Source: Bradyrhizobium ottawaense (GTDB lineage Bacteria > Pseudomonadota > Alphaproteobacteria > Rhizobiales > Xanthobacteraceae). Taken from it: a stretch of 64,000 nt of DNA. A model generated the notes under the pieces. The model did no database searches. It worked only from the letters and a program-made list of their open reading frames with translations, and was not told the DNA's origin. Location of the stretch: assembly GCF_002278135.3 (NCBI RefSeq), contig NZ_CP029425.2, forward strand, positions 2,890,001-2,954,000. Reading direction: 5' to 3'. The first letter of the stretch is position 1, and the number at the start of each line of letters is the position of its first letter. Of the stretch, positions 8,370 to 17,328 are shown in pieces. Made by a program: the position numbers and the translations under genes.

Positions 8370-8960
8370 TCAGCCCGGCCAGCCGCCGAGCCAGTTCGTG
8401 TACCAGGTCTCGCCCAGCCAGCCGATCCAGATCGCCGGCGCCAGAAACAGCCCGAACGGCAGGAAGGCTGTGGCGCGCAGCCGCTTCCGCCGCAGGGCCG
8501 CACCGACGACATAGGCGCCGATCGCCAGCAACGCCGCGAGCTCGATCACCGCGACCACGGTCGCAAGGTCGAGCCAGGCGCCACAGACCGCGGCGAGCTT
8601 GACGTCGCCGAGCCCCAGCCCGTCGCGGCCGCGCCAGCGGCGGTAGAACACCATCAGCAGCAGCAGCGGCAGGCCTGTGGCTGCGGCGCGTGTCAGCGGC
8701 CAGAGCAGCGCCTCCGCGCCGAGATCGGGCACGAACGCGCCAGCACGGAGCAGCGCGAGCGCGAAGGCGGCGCCCGTCAGCTCGTTCGGAATGCGGTAGT
8801 GGCGCGCATCGTTCGCCGCGATCGCAAGCATCAGGGCGGCCAGGAACGCGCCGTACAGGCCTTCGGCGCCCGGCGCAGTCACGAGGCTTGCGAACACGCC
8901 GAGCAGCAGGGCGATGGCGAGCGCAGCGCCCGTCGCGACCTCCGCCGCCTGATCCGTCAC
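8370..8960 (-). CDS. gspO: Type II secretion A24 prepilin peptidase, short form
   Basis: Polytopic inner-membrane aspartic protease of 196 residues that cleaves pseudopilin leader peptides after Gly. The two catalytic aspartates are visible: D51 in ANDARHYRIPN and D119 in the GLGLGDVKL motif. The N-terminal zinc-binding N-methyltransferase region of full-length PilD/GspO is absent, so this is a peptidase-only form as in the CpaA/TadV group. The start is GTG at 8960, three bases after the gspD stop, so the two genes are probably co-transcribed. Its place beside the pseudopilin operon indicates that GspG-K are its substrates. Confidence 0.9.
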   Translation of the reverse strand: MTDQAAEVATGAALAIALLLGVFASLVTAPGAEGLYGAFLAALMLAIAANDARHYRIPNELTGAAFALALLRAGAFVPDLGAEALLWPLTRAAATGLPLLLLMVFYRRWRGRDGLGLGDVKLAAVCGAWLDLATVVAVIELAALLAIGAYVVGAALRRKRLRATAFLPFGLFLAPAIWIGWLGETWYTNWLGGWPG

Positions 8961-8963
8961 GCC

Positions 8964-11348
8964 CTAGCGCGCCGCCTTGGGCGGGTTCACGGTGACCACG
9001 GGATTGCTGGTGCCGACCAGGCGGCTGTTCATCTTGCTGCGCATTTCCTCCGCAATGACGTGCGCATCGACGCCGTCCTTGATGACGGTCGGGCGGATGA
9101 ACAGGATCAGCTCGGTGCGAGCGCGCGTCGTGCCCTGGTGCGAGAACGCATCGCCCACGCCGGGTATGGAATCGAGGATCGGAATGCCCTGGCGTTGCCT
9201 GTTCTCGGTCTCGCTGATCAGGCCGGCGAGCAGCACGGTCTGGCCGCTCGTCACCGCGATCGAGCTCTTGACCCGGCGCTGCGAGATCGTCGGCGTCAGC
9301 GAACCTGTGCTGCCGGCCGCGACGCTCGAGATCTCCTGCTCGATGTCGAGCACGACGTTGCCGTTGGCGTTGGCGCGCGGGAGCACGCGCAGGATGATGC
9401 CGGTGTTCTTGTAGTCGATGGTGTTGACGACGGTGTTGTTCGCGGTCAGCACGGTCGCGGTGCCGGTCGAGAACGGCACCTGGTCGCCGACCTGCAAGGT
9501 CGCCGGCTGGTTGTCCAGCACGACCAGCGACGGGTTGGACAGCACCTTGACAGTGGTGACGTTGTGGAGCGCATCGAGCACCACGCGCGGGGAGTTTTCC
9601 GCCCCGATCAGAAAGTTGAACCCGGGCAGCGCGCGGCCGAGCAGCGCGCCGGCGGCGGCGTTGACCGCGCCGGTCTGCTGCTCGATGTTGCTGCCGACCG
9701 AGGCGCTGTTGCTGACGCCGCCGATGACGTTGGAGACCGAGCCGTGCTTGCTGGCGATGAAGAACTGGACGCCGTAGTTCAATGCGTCGTTCAGCGTGAC
9801 TTCGGCGATCGTCGCCTCGATGGCGATCTGGCGCTGCGGCCGGTCGATTTGCCGGATCGTCTGCTCGACGACGCGTTGCGATTCCGCGTTGGCATAGACC
9901 AGCACCGCGTTGTTGGTGACGTCGGCCGTGATCCGCACGTTCTGAAGGATGGCATTGTTGACGGGTTTTGCGCCGGTGCCGAGCAGCGAGCCGGAGCCGT
10001 TGTCCTGGCCGGGGACGCCGGCCGCCGCAGGGGCGGGGCGCGCGGCCAGCGCCGAGCCGGGAGCGCCGGTGACCGGGGTTGCTGCACCTGAGGCGGCAGT
10101 CGGAAGCGCGCTGAGCGAGGCGATCGGATTGGTTCCGGACGAGGACGTCGCGATACCCGAGCCGGGCGAGATCTGGCCCGCGGAATTGTCGAGCGAGGAG
10201 CTGCTGGTCGCGCTCTGGCTGAAAAGGATCTCATTGAGCAGCGCCACCACGGCCTTGGAGTTGCCGTAGCGCAGCGGATAGGATTTCAGGTTCACGCCAT
10301 CCGTATCGGAGCGGTCGAGCCGCGCGATCCAGGTCTGCGCACGCTTGAGGTATTCGGGCTTCTGGCTGACGACCAGGATCGAGTTGAGCCGGCCGATCGG
10401 CTGGAATTTCACCACGTTCTGGCCCAGGCCGCCTTCGCCTGAATCCATGATCTTTTCGATCTCGGCGATCAGCGGCTCCGGCGTGGAATTTCGCACCGGG
10501 AAGATGCCGACCGATTGCCCGCGCATCCAGTCGGCGTCGAAGGAGAGAATGGTGTCGACCGCGGTCGCCCGGTCGGTGCCGTTGCCGCTGACGATCAGCG
10601 TGTTGCGGGCGCTGTCGGGACGCATGGTCTGGGCCTTCACGCCGAAGGCATCGAGCAGCTTGAAGATATTCTGCGCCGAGACGTAGCGCAGCGGCACCAC
10701 GGTGACGCCCTGGCCGGCTGCGGCGTTCAACGAGCGGTCGACGCCGCCGGGACCGGCCTCCGGCGCCGGCAGCAGGCGATAGCCGGCGCGGTCACGGACC
10801 AGCGCGACACCGGACATGCGTAGCGCGTTCTCCAGCACGTAGAGCGCATCCGCCTTGGGCACCGGCCGCACCGAGGCCAGGGTCACGGTTCCCTGTACCC
10901 GCGGGTCGATCGTGTAGCCGACATTGAGTACATCACCAAGAATGACCTTTGCGACGGTGGTAACAGGCGCGTTCTCGAAATTGAGGTCGTAACCGCTGCC
11001 GCCGGCATCGTCGCGCTCGGCCAGCGCGCCGCCTTGCGGCGTTGCACCATCGCTGAGATAGATCGCCGGCTTCGAGGATCTTGCCTGCGCAATGCCGCTG
11101 GCGCCCGCATCCGCAGGTTGACGTGGCTGGAGATCGAGGGAGCGGACCTTGTCGGCGATGTCCTGGGCGCGCGGGTCCTTTGGATCGGCTTCGATCGACT
11201 GGTCGGCGGTCACGATGCAGGCGCCGAGCACGAAGGCGGACGACAGCAGGAGGAGCGTTCCAGACAACGCTGAGCGAAGGCGCAAAAGCGGTTGGACCAC
11301 CTTAAACAAAATACGCCTGCCAACGCTGGAAGTGATTGAAAATTGCAT
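8964..11348 (-). CDS. gspD: Type II secretion outer-membrane secretin GspD
   Basis: 794-residue secretin that forms the outer-membrane channel. The N-terminus carries a lipoprotein signal with the lipobox LGAC (Cys 44). N-domains follow, with typical short repeats (PLRYVSAQNIFKLLDAFGVK, and SYPLRYGNSKAVVALLNEIL with the usual spacing). A low-complexity Ser/Ala/Gly/Pro linker lies inside the N3 region at about 375-450. The C-terminal secretin barrel includes VPFSTGTATV, the TGIILRVLPRAN strand, VLLAGLISE and a final RTELILFIRPTV block. The ATG at 11348 has AAGGGGGGA upstream. It is divergent from gspE with 130 bases between them. Confidence 0.95.
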   Translation of the reverse strand: MQFSITSSVGRRILFKVVQPLLRLRSALSGTLLLLSSAFVLGACIVTADQSIEADPKDPRAQDIADKVRSLDLQPRQPADAGASGIAQARSSKPAIYLSDGATPQGGALAERDDAGGSGYDLNFENAPVTTVAKVILGDVLNVGYTIDPRVQGTVTLASVRPVPKADALYVLENALRMSGVALVRDRAGYRLLPAPEAGPGGVDRSLNAAAGQGVTVVPLRYVSAQNIFKLLDAFGVKAQTMRPDSARNTLIVSGNGTDRATAVDTILSFDADWMRGQSVGIFPVRNSTPEPLIAEIEKIMDSGEGGLGQNVVKFQPIGRLNSILVVSQKPEYLKRAQTWIARLDRSDTDGVNLKSYPLRYGNSKAVVALLNEILFSQSATSSSSLDNSAGQISPGSGIATSSSGTNPIASLSALPTAASGAATPVTGAPGSALAARPAPAAAGVPGQDNGSGSLLGTGAKPVNNAILQNVRITADVTNNAVLVYANAESQRVVEQTIRQIDRPQRQIAIEATIAEVTLNDALNYGVQFFIASKHGSVSNVIGGVSNSASVGSNIEQQTGAVNAAAGALLGRALPGFNFLIGAENSPRVVLDALHNVTTVKVLSNPSLVVLDNQPATLQVGDQVPFSTGTATVLTANNTVVNTIDYKNTGIILRVLPRANANGNVVLDIEQEISSVAAGSTGSLTPTISQRRVKSSIAVTSGQTVLLAGLISETENRQRQGIPILDSIPGVGDAFSHQGTTRARTELILFIRPTVIKDGVDAHVIAEEMRSKMNSRLVGTSNPVVTVNPPKAAR

Positions 11349-11478
11349 CCGATCCCCCCTTGGTTCGGACGCGCAATAATTTGCGCCACGATTATGTTTT
11401 TGCTAATAAATAAGTCAAGGGCAAAGGGCGCTCCATGTCCCGTCGAGGTTGTTGCATTCAGGTAACAAGGTCAATGCT
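11349..11478. promoter_or_regulatory. Divergent promoter region between gspD and gspE
   Basis: 130 bases between two divergent starts. The segment at about 11380-11415 is clearly AT-richer than the surrounding DNA (runs such as ATTATGTTTTTGCTAATAAATAAG). It must hold promoters for both halves of the secretion cluster, although no exact boxes can be fixed by eye. Confidence 0.45.
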
Positions 11479-13176
11479 GTGAATGCGATGCGCGACCGCT
11501 CCGCAGATAGCTTCCGACAGCACCTCCTGGAAAAATACTCATTGCCGCCGCGGGCGCATGCCCATGTCGACAAATCGGCCACCCCCGCGCTCACGCGTCC
11601 CTTGCGTGAATTGTGGGAGGCCACCGATCTTTCCGCGGCCGAATTCGCGGATGAAGTCTCCGACCATTTTGGTCTGCCGCGGCTGAGCCTTCCGCAACTG
11701 CTCGCGGCCACGCCTTGCCTCGACGGCTTCTCGCGCCGCTTCCTGCGTGAATCCACCATCTTTCCTTTCAGTGCGCCCAACGATGTTTTCCGGCTGGCTG
11801 TCGCCGACCCCTCCGACACGGCGGCCATTCGCGCCGCCGAAATCGTGTTCGGAGCACCGGTCGATGTCGTCGTCGCCTCATACGAGGACATCACCACGGT
11901 GCTCGATCAACGGGCCGATGCCGACGATGCAAATGCCGATCGAAGCGGCAGGAACGTTGCGCAGCTCTCAGACGACGACATCGAGAGCCTGCGCGATCTC
12001 GCCAGCGGCGCTCCGGTCGTGCGCGCGCTCAACGATCTCCTGGAACGCGCGGTGGATCTGCGTGCCAGCGACATCCACGTCGAGCCGTTCCGTGCCGGGC
12101 TCACGGTGCGCATGCGCGTCGACGGCCTGTTGCGCGCGCTGCCGTCGCCGCACGGCATTCCGCCGCAGGCGCTGATCTCGCGCATCAAGATTCTCGCCAG
12201 CCTCAACATCGCCGAGCGGCGCCTGCCGCAGGACGGCGCGGCCCGGGTGCGGGTCGGGCGCAGCGAGATCGACGTCCGCGTCGCGACCATGCCGACGCAG
12301 CACGGCGAGAGCGCCGTCATCCGCCTCTTGCCGCGCGACCGCGGCCTGCTGGAGATGAGCAAGCTCGGTCTCGCCGCGCGCGACGAGAGCGTGATGACGC
12401 GGCTGCTCGCGATGCCGCACGGGATGATCGTGGTCACCGGACCGACCGGCAGTGGCAAGACCACGACGCTCGCGACCATGCTGTCGATCCTGAACGAGCC
12501 GACGCGCAAGATCCTCACCATCGAGGATCCGGTCGAATACGAGATTCCCGGCATCAACCAGTCCCAGGTCAAGCCGTCGATCGGACTGACCTTCGCCTCC
12601 GCCATGCGCGCCTTCGTCCGCCAGGACCCCGACGTGATCATGGTCGGCGAAGTCCGCGATGCCGAGACCGCGCATATCGCGATTCACGCGGCACTCACCG
12701 GCCATCTCGTCTTGACGACGCTGCACACCGAGACGGCCGCGGCCGCCGTACCGCGCCTGATCGATCTCGGCATCGAGGGCTTCCTGCTGAAGTCGACGCT
12801 GCGCGCGGTGGTGGCGCAGCGCCTGGTGCGCGTGCTGTGCGACCGCTGCAAGGTCCCGCATGCGCTGACCGAGGCGGATCTCGCCGAGGACCCGCGCTTT
12901 GCGGTGATCGGCTTCAAGTGCGGCGAGGTCGTGCACGCGGCCGGCGGCTGCGAACGCTGCGGCGGCACCGGCTATCGCGGCCGCAACGGCGTGTTCGAGA
13001 TCCTCGAAATGTCCGACGAGGTGCGCGCGCTGATCGGCCCGCAGACCGACTCCCATTCGATCGACGCCGCCGCGATGCGGGGCGGCATGACGACGATGCT
13101 GGAGGATGCGGTGGCCAAATGCCGGGCGGGGCTCACCACCGTGCCCGAGGTCTTCCGCGTCACGACGGTGCGCTAA
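11479..13176 (+). CDS. gspE: Type II secretion ATPase GspE
   Basis: Cytoplasmic hexameric ATPase that powers the pseudopilus, 565 residues from the chosen start. An N-terminal N1E-like domain is followed by the ATPase core: Walker A GPTGSGKTTT at 321-330, Asp box TIEDPVEYEIPGINQSQV, Walker B VIMVGEVRD near 386-394, and the His box HLVLTTLHT. The GspE zinc tetracysteine motif is complete (C454, C457, C491, C494). The start is uncertain: GTG at 11479 has AAGG eight bases upstream, ATG at 11488 is next, and TTG at 11449 is also in frame. It heads the E-F-G-H-I-J-K-L-M operon. Confidence 0.95.
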   Translation: MNAMRDRSADSFRQHLLEKYSLPPRAHAHVDKSATPALTRPLRELWEATDLSAAEFADEVSDHFGLPRLSLPQLLAATPCLDGFSRRFLRESTIFPFSAPNDVFRLAVADPSDTAAIRAAEIVFGAPVDVVVASYEDITTVLDQRADADDANADRSGRNVAQLSDDDIESLRDLASGAPVVRALNDLLERAVDLRASDIHVEPFRAGLTVRMRVDGLLRALPSPHGIPPQALISRIKILASLNIAERRLPQDGAARVRVGRSEIDVRVATMPTQHGESAVIRLLPRDRGLLEMSKLGLAARDESVMTRLLAMPHGMIVVTGPTGSGKTTTLATMLSILNEPTRKILTIEDPVEYEIPGINQSQVKPSIGLTFASAMRAFVRQDPDVIMVGEVRDAETAHIAIHAALTGHLVLTTLHTETAAAAVPRLIDLGIEGFLLKSTLRAVVAQRLVRVLCDRCKVPHALTEADLAEDPRFAVIGFKCGEVVHAAGGCERCGGTGYRGRNGVFEILEMSDEVRALIGPQTDSHSIDAAAMRGGMTTMLEDAVAKCRAGLTTVPEVFRVTTVR

Positions 13177-13179
13177 CGC

Positions 13180-14391
13180 ATGCCGAACTATCGCTACCGC
13201 GCGCTCAACGCCAACGGCGAACTGGTCTCCGGCGCCATTGCCGCGCCTGCGCCGGGCGACGTCGCGCAGCGGATCGAGCGGCTCGGTCTCGTGCTGGTCG
13301 ACAATGTCACGCCGGAGGAGGGCGGCTCGGCGGGCCGCGTGTCCAGCCTCTTCAACAGGCCGAAGCCGGAAGACGTCACCATCCTCACCCGCGACCTTGC
13401 GCTGCTGTTGCGCGCCGGCGCCCGCATCAACGACGGATTGGAGCTGCTCGCGACCGATCCCGATTTCGGCCGGCTGCGCCCGGTCGTTGCCGACATCCGT
13501 TCGCGGGTCGTCGCGGGCGAGAGCTTTGCCGAAGCGCTGGCGCGGCACGAGGGGCTGTTCCCGCCGATGTATGTCGCGCTGGTGCGGGTCGGCGAGGCCT
13601 CGGGATCGCTGGACCAGGTGCTGGAGGTGCTGGCCGGCGAGCGTACCCGCAGCGAGGCGTTGCGGCGGCGGCTGTCGGATGCAATCCGCTATCCCTTGTT
13701 CGTGCTGGGCGCGGCGGGCTGCGTGCTGTTGTTCTTCCTCACCTTCGTGCTGCCGCAGTTCGCATCCGTGTTGCAGGATTTCGGCGCCAAGATCGATCCC
13801 GTCGTCGGCGTCTTCCTCAACATCTCCACCTTCCTGCGCGGCAATTCCGATGCGGTGTTGGCTGGTCTTGCGGTCACTATCGGGGTGGCGTGGCTGCTGC
13901 TTCGGCAAGAGCGCGTCCGCCGCGCCGTCGCCAATGCGATCACGCGGCTGCCGGCAATCCGCAACGTGATGAGCGCGTACCGGACGGCGCTGTTCTGCCG
14001 CAATCTCGGCCTGCTGCTCGGCAGCGGCGTCAATCTCACCATTACGCTGCGCATCCTCGTCGACATGATGGCGACGACCGGCCCGTCCGCGGTCTGGAGC
14101 GATGCCGCTGACCGCGTTCGCCATGGTTCGAAACTGTCCGACGCGCTGGCCGAGACGGAGGCGCTGCCCGCCATGGCGGTGCGCATGCTCCGGCTCGGCG
14201 ACGAGACCGGGCAATTGCCGATGCTGTCGGGCCGCGTCGCTGAATTCTATGAGGCCAAATTGCAGCGCACGCTGGACCGCGCCGTCGGCATCGCGGGCCC
14301 GGCGGCAATCATCGCGATCTCGCTGGTCGTCGGCGGCCTGATCACGTCGGTGATGACGGCGCTGATGTCGGTGAGCCAGATTGTCGGTTGA
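13180..14391 (+). CDS. gspF: Type II secretion inner-membrane platform protein GspF
   Basis: 403 residues. The N-terminus MPNYRYRALNANGELVSGAI is the usual GspF/PilC opening. Two homologous T2SSF domains are visible, each with a LLRAG or LLGSGVNL block and a GEASGSL or GDETGQL turn. Three membrane segments lie near residues 170-190, 220-240 and 370-390. The protein anchors GspE and GspL and is thought to turn ATPase movement into pseudopilus growth. It starts three bases after the gspE stop, so translation is probably coupled. Confidence 0.95.
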   Translation: MPNYRYRALNANGELVSGAIAAPAPGDVAQRIERLGLVLVDNVTPEEGGSAGRVSSLFNRPKPEDVTILTRDLALLLRAGARINDGLELLATDPDFGRLRPVVADIRSRVVAGESFAEALARHEGLFPPMYVALVRVGEASGSLDQVLEVLAGERTRSEALRRRLSDAIRYPLFVLGAAGCVLLFFLTFVLPQFASVLQDFGAKIDPVVGVFLNISTFLRGNSDAVLAGLAVTIGVAWLLLRQERVRRAVANAITRLPAIRNVMSAYRTALFCRNLGLLLGSGVNLTITLRILVDMMATTGPSAVWSDAADRVRHGSKLSDALAETEALPAMAVRMLRLGDETGQLPMLSGRVAEFYEAKLQRTLDRAVGIAGPAAIIAISLVVGGLITSVMTALMSVSQIVG

Positions 14392-14414
14392 ATTGATAGT
14401 TGGAGGGATTTGAG

Positions 14415-14870
14415 GTGACGAAACATCGATCATCAAAGCGGGGTCGTCGGCGCGCGGCCCGTGGGGAGGCGGGCTTCACCCTGGTCGAGATGCTGGTCGT
14501 CATCACCATCATCGGGATGATCATGGCGCTGGTCGGCCCGCGGGTGCTGAATTATCTCAGCGAGTCCAAGGCGAAGGCGGCCAAGATCCAGATCGAGAGC
14601 TTCTCCAGCGCGCTCGATCTCTACTTTCTCGATCTCGGCCGCTATCCCACGTCGAACGAAGGCCTCTCCGCACTGACCCGCAACTCCAACCAGGCCGGTT
14701 GGAATGGGCCCTATTTGCGCGGCGGTGTCGTGCCGAGCGATCCCTGGGGTCACATCTACGTCTATCGCGCGCCGGGCGCGAGCGCGCCCTATGAGATCAT
14801 ATCGCTGGGGTCGGACGGTCAGGAAGGCGGCAGTGGAACGGCGGCCGACATTGTCAGCGGCGCGCGCTGA
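14415..14870 (+). CDS. gspG: Major pseudopilin GspG
   Basis: 151-residue pseudopilin that polymerises into the periplasmic piston. A 20-residue basic leader ends GEAG, is cut before Phe21 (FTLVEMLVVITIIGM), and has the conserved Glu at +5. The globular part carries the GspG signature DLGRYPTSNEGLSALT, WGHIYVYRAPG and SLGSDGQEGG, including the calcium-site residues of the family. The start is GTG at 14415 with GGAGGGA upstream. The gspH start lies inside its last codons. Confidence 0.95.
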   Translation: MTKHRSSKRGRRRAARGEAGFTLVEMLVVITIIGMIMALVGPRVLNYLSESKAKAAKIQIESFSSALDLYFLDLGRYPTSNEGLSALTRNSNQAGWNGPYLRGGVVPSDPWGHIYVYRAPGASAPYEIISLGSDGQEGGSGTAADIVSGAR

Positions 14871-15327
14871 GGGCATTGGCGAGACGCGCGGCTTTGCGCT
14901 GATCGAGATCCTGTGCGTGCTCGCGATCATCGGCCTGCTCGCGGCGATCATCCTGCCGGCTGTCCCGCGTACGACGACGCGGGCCAGGCTGGAGAGCTAT
15001 GCGGTCGAGACTGCGGCGCTGCTGAAAGCCGACCGCAACGCCGCGCTGCGCCGGCAAACCAGGGTGGCGACCCAGGTGGATGCGGAGGCGCGCGCGATTC
15101 GTTCCGGCGTCACCGGGCGGACCATCCGCTTGCCCGGCGACGTGGTGGTGCAGGCGATGCTGGCCTCGCGCTGTGCCGACCGGGCCGCGGGGCGGTCGAT
15201 CGATTTCTTTCCATCGGGCATGTCGTGCGGCGGGGTGATCGCGCTGGCGCGGCCCGGCATGGGATATGAGGTGCGCGTCAACTGGCTGACCGGAGGCGTC
15301 GAGATTGTCCCGCAGAAGCTGCTCTGA
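14833..15327 (+). CDS. gspH: Minor pseudopilin GspH
   Basis: 164 residues. The prepilin leader ends TRG and is cut before Phe21 (FALIEILCVLAIIGLLAAI), with Glu at +5. The rest is an all-beta minor pseudopilin domain with little strict conservation (RSIDFFPSGMSCGGVIAL is the GspH/FimT-like core). I chose GTG at 14833 because AGGAAGG precedes it. This makes the gene overlap gspG by 38 bases in another frame. The length and a Gly at -1 support the assignment. Confidence 0.88.
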   Translation: MERRPTLSAARAEGIGETRGFALIEILCVLAIIGLLAAIILPAVPRTTTRARLESYAVETAALLKADRNAALRRQTRVATQVDAEARAIRSGVTGRTIRLPGDVVVQAMLASRCADRAAGRSIDFFPSGMSCGGVIALARPGMGYEVRVNWLTGGVEIVPQKLL

Positions 15328-15700
15328 TAACGCCGGCTTCACCCTGATCGAGGCGCTGGTCGCGCTCGCGATCATCGCGGTCGTGCTCGGGACGATCGGC
15401 TCGGTCATCGCCACGACGGCGAAGGGCACGCGCGCGATCGACCAGCGGCTGGCACTCGCCGGCACGGCCGAGACCCTGCTTGCGGACCTGCCGGCGCGCT
15501 CCCTGCTGAAGCCCGGCCGGCGCAGCGGCGATCTCGCCGGCAGCCGCTGGCGGGTCGACGTTGCGCCGATGAACGTGCCGGGCGGCGATCCCGCCAGCGA
15601 TCGCTTCATGCCATTGGCCGTCAATCTGCGCCTCCAGCGCGCCGACGGCAGCGCCATCCAGGTCACGACGGTGAAGCTGGTGCCGAGGGCTTCGCAATGA
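15305..15700 (+). CDS. gspI: Minor pseudopilin GspI
   Basis: 131 residues with an 11-residue leader and a prepilin cleavage site before Phe12 (FTLIEALVALAIIAVVLG), Glu at +5. The domain PLAVNLRLQRADGSAIQVTTVKLV matches the GspI core strand pattern. It starts at a TTG with GGAGG eight bases upstream and overlaps the end of gspH by 23 bases. Together with GspJ and GspK it should form the pseudopilus tip. Confidence 0.88.
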   Translation: MSRRSCSDNAGFTLIEALVALAIIAVVLGTIGSVIATTAKGTRAIDQRLALAGTAETLLADLPARSLLKPGRRSGDLAGSRWRVDVAPMNVPGGDPASDRFMPLAVNLRLQRADGSAIQVTTVKLVPRASQ

Positions 15701-16416
15701 AGCGTCTGGCAATGAAGCGCCTGCGCCGCACACTTGCCGACGAAGCCGGCTTCACCCTGCTCGAAGTGCTGCTCGCAACCCTGCTGATGACTGTCATCCT
15801 GGCGGCGCTGGCGACCGTGACGGCGCAATGGCTGCCGAACTGGAATCGCGGCATTGCCCGCGTGCAGCGGGCCGAGCGTCTCGCAACCGGTCTCGACCGC
15901 ATCGTCGCCGACCTCACGGTTGCCGAGCAAATTACATTGAATGGCGATGCCAGGGTGCCGCTGTTCGACGGCGCCGAATTGTCGGTCACCTTCCTGCGCA
16001 CGGCAATCGGTCCGAGCACGCGTCCGGGCCTCGAATTCGTCCGCCTGATCGAAAAGGCCGACGCGCAGGGACTGGCGCTGGTGCGCGAGCGCGCGCCGTT
16101 CCAACCGATGCCGACCGACGGGCAGATCCGCTTCGTCGATCAGGTCGTGCTGATCCGGGCGCCGTTCCGCGTGAGCTTCGCCTATGCCGGACCGGACGGT
16201 CAGTGGCAGCCGATTTGGCGCGGGCAGGCGCAGCTGCCGGACCGTATCCGTATCACCGTGCGCGACAGCGCGACCGGCCAGGTGCTCGCGGTCTCGGGCG
16301 CGGTGGTCCCGCACATCACGGCGCCGGCCGAATGCGCGCGGGCCAAGAATCCGGCGACTTGCGTCACGGCGCGTACCCGGCCGCAGCAGGCGGAGAAACA
16401 GGAGCAGCAGTTGTGA
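15697..16416 (+). CDS. gspJ: Minor pseudopilin GspJ
   Basis: 239 residues. The prepilin leader ends DEAG, cut before Phe19 (FTLLEVLLATLLMTVIL), with Glu at +5. The PulJ-like region shows RVQRAERLATGLDRIVADL followed by a beta-rich domain with VSFAYAGPDGQWQPIW. The ATG overlaps the gspI TGA (ATGA), so the two are translationally coupled. The C-terminal tail is rich in Ala, Arg and Gln and probably disordered. Confidence 0.9.
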   Translation: MKRLAMKRLRRTLADEAGFTLLEVLLATLLMTVILAALATVTAQWLPNWNRGIARVQRAERLATGLDRIVADLTVAEQITLNGDARVPLFDGAELSVTFLRTAIGPSTRPGLEFVRLIEKADAQGLALVRERAPFQPMPTDGQIRFVDQVVLIRAPFRVSFAYAGPDGQWQPIWRGQAQLPDRIRITVRDSATGQVLAVSGAVVPHITAPAECARAKNPATCVTARTRPQQAEKQEQQL

Positions 16417-17327
16417 GCGGCTCAAGGCACGACCAGGCGAGGCTTGCCGAGAGCCGCGGCTTCATCGTGGTCGCCGTGCTCTGGATGCTGGCGGCGCTGG
16501 CGGCGCTGGCGCTGATCTACCTGACCTATGTCACCAACACGGCGGTCACGGTCGCCGTCAGTGCCGACAGGGTGCAGGCCGATGCGCTGGTGAACGCGGG
16601 GATCGAACTTGCGGCCTACCGCCTGACGGCGCAGAACGAGGCGACGCGTCCGACCAGCGGCACCTTCAATGCCCGCGTCGGTACCGGACGGGTGAGCGTG
16701 ACGTTCCGCTCGGAGGCGGCGCGCGTCGATCTCAACATGGCGCCGAAGCCGCTGCTGTCGGGCCTGATGACGGCGCTCGGTGTGTCGGCGACGGATGCGC
16801 CCGTCTATGCCGACCGGATCCTGGCCTGGCGCTCGTCGACGGAGCCCGGCCAGGACAATCCGGAGGATTCCTACTATCGCACGCTCGGCGCGCCCTATCT
16901 GCCGCGCCACGCGCCGTTTCCGCACAGCGAGGAGCTCTGGCTGGTGCGCGGCATTCCGGCCGCGGTCGTGGAGCGCGTGCTGCCCTTCGTCACCGTGTTC
17001 AGCAACATGCGGGCGGTGAACGTGCTCGACGCCGCGCCGCAGGTGGTGGCGGCGCTGCCGGGCATGACGCCCGGGATGCTGCAACAGGTGCTGCGCGACC
17101 GCGCCGACCCCAACGTCGATTCCCGAGCCCTGGTCGGGCTTGCCGGCGGCACCAATGTGACGGTCGAGGGCTCGAAGGCGTACCGGCTGACGGTCGCGGT
17201 CGAGCTGCCGTCGCATCGGCGGAGGTCGGCTGAGATCGTCATCCTGCTTCTCGAAAGCGGCGATGAGCCGTATCGTGTATTGTCGTGGCACAACGCCGTC
17301 GACGGCTCCGCCGGAAAGCCTCTGTGA
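16413..17327 (+). CDS. gspK: Tip pseudopilin GspK
   Basis: 304 residues. The leader ends ESRG and is cut before Phe17 (FIVVAVLWMLAALAALALI); position +5 is not Glu, as expected for GspK, which caps the pseudopilus. The large periplasmic part includes the GspK block RVDLNMAPKPLLSGLM and two helix-hairpin-helix-like stretches (VYADRILAWR; MTPGMLQQVLRDRA). The GTG start overlaps the end of gspJ and has GGAG upstream. Confidence 0.93.
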   Translation: MSGSRHDQARLAESRGFIVVAVLWMLAALAALALIYLTYVTNTAVTVAVSADRVQADALVNAGIELAAYRLTAQNEATRPTSGTFNARVGTGRVSVTFRSEAARVDLNMAPKPLLSGLMTALGVSATDAPVYADRILAWRSSTEPGQDNPEDSYYRTLGAPYLPRHAPFPHSEELWLVRGIPAAVVERVLPFVTVFSNMRAVNVLDAAPQVVAALPGMTPGMLQQVLRDRADPNVDSRALVGLAGGTNVTVEGSKAYRLTVAVELPSHRRRSAEIVILLLESGDEPYRVLSWHNAVDGSAGKPL

Positions 17328-17328
17328 G

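Noticed and set aside
8799..10091. 430-codon plus-strand frame opposite gspD
   Set aside because: Arg- and Ala-rich shadow of the secretin gene without ribosome site or recognisable motif.
11968..14436. Very long open frame (over 800 codons) on the minus strand opposite gspE and gspF
   Set aside because: It is the high-GC mirror of two clear T2SS genes. Its translation is rich in Arg, His and Ala with no motif, and its frame ends where the real genes change.
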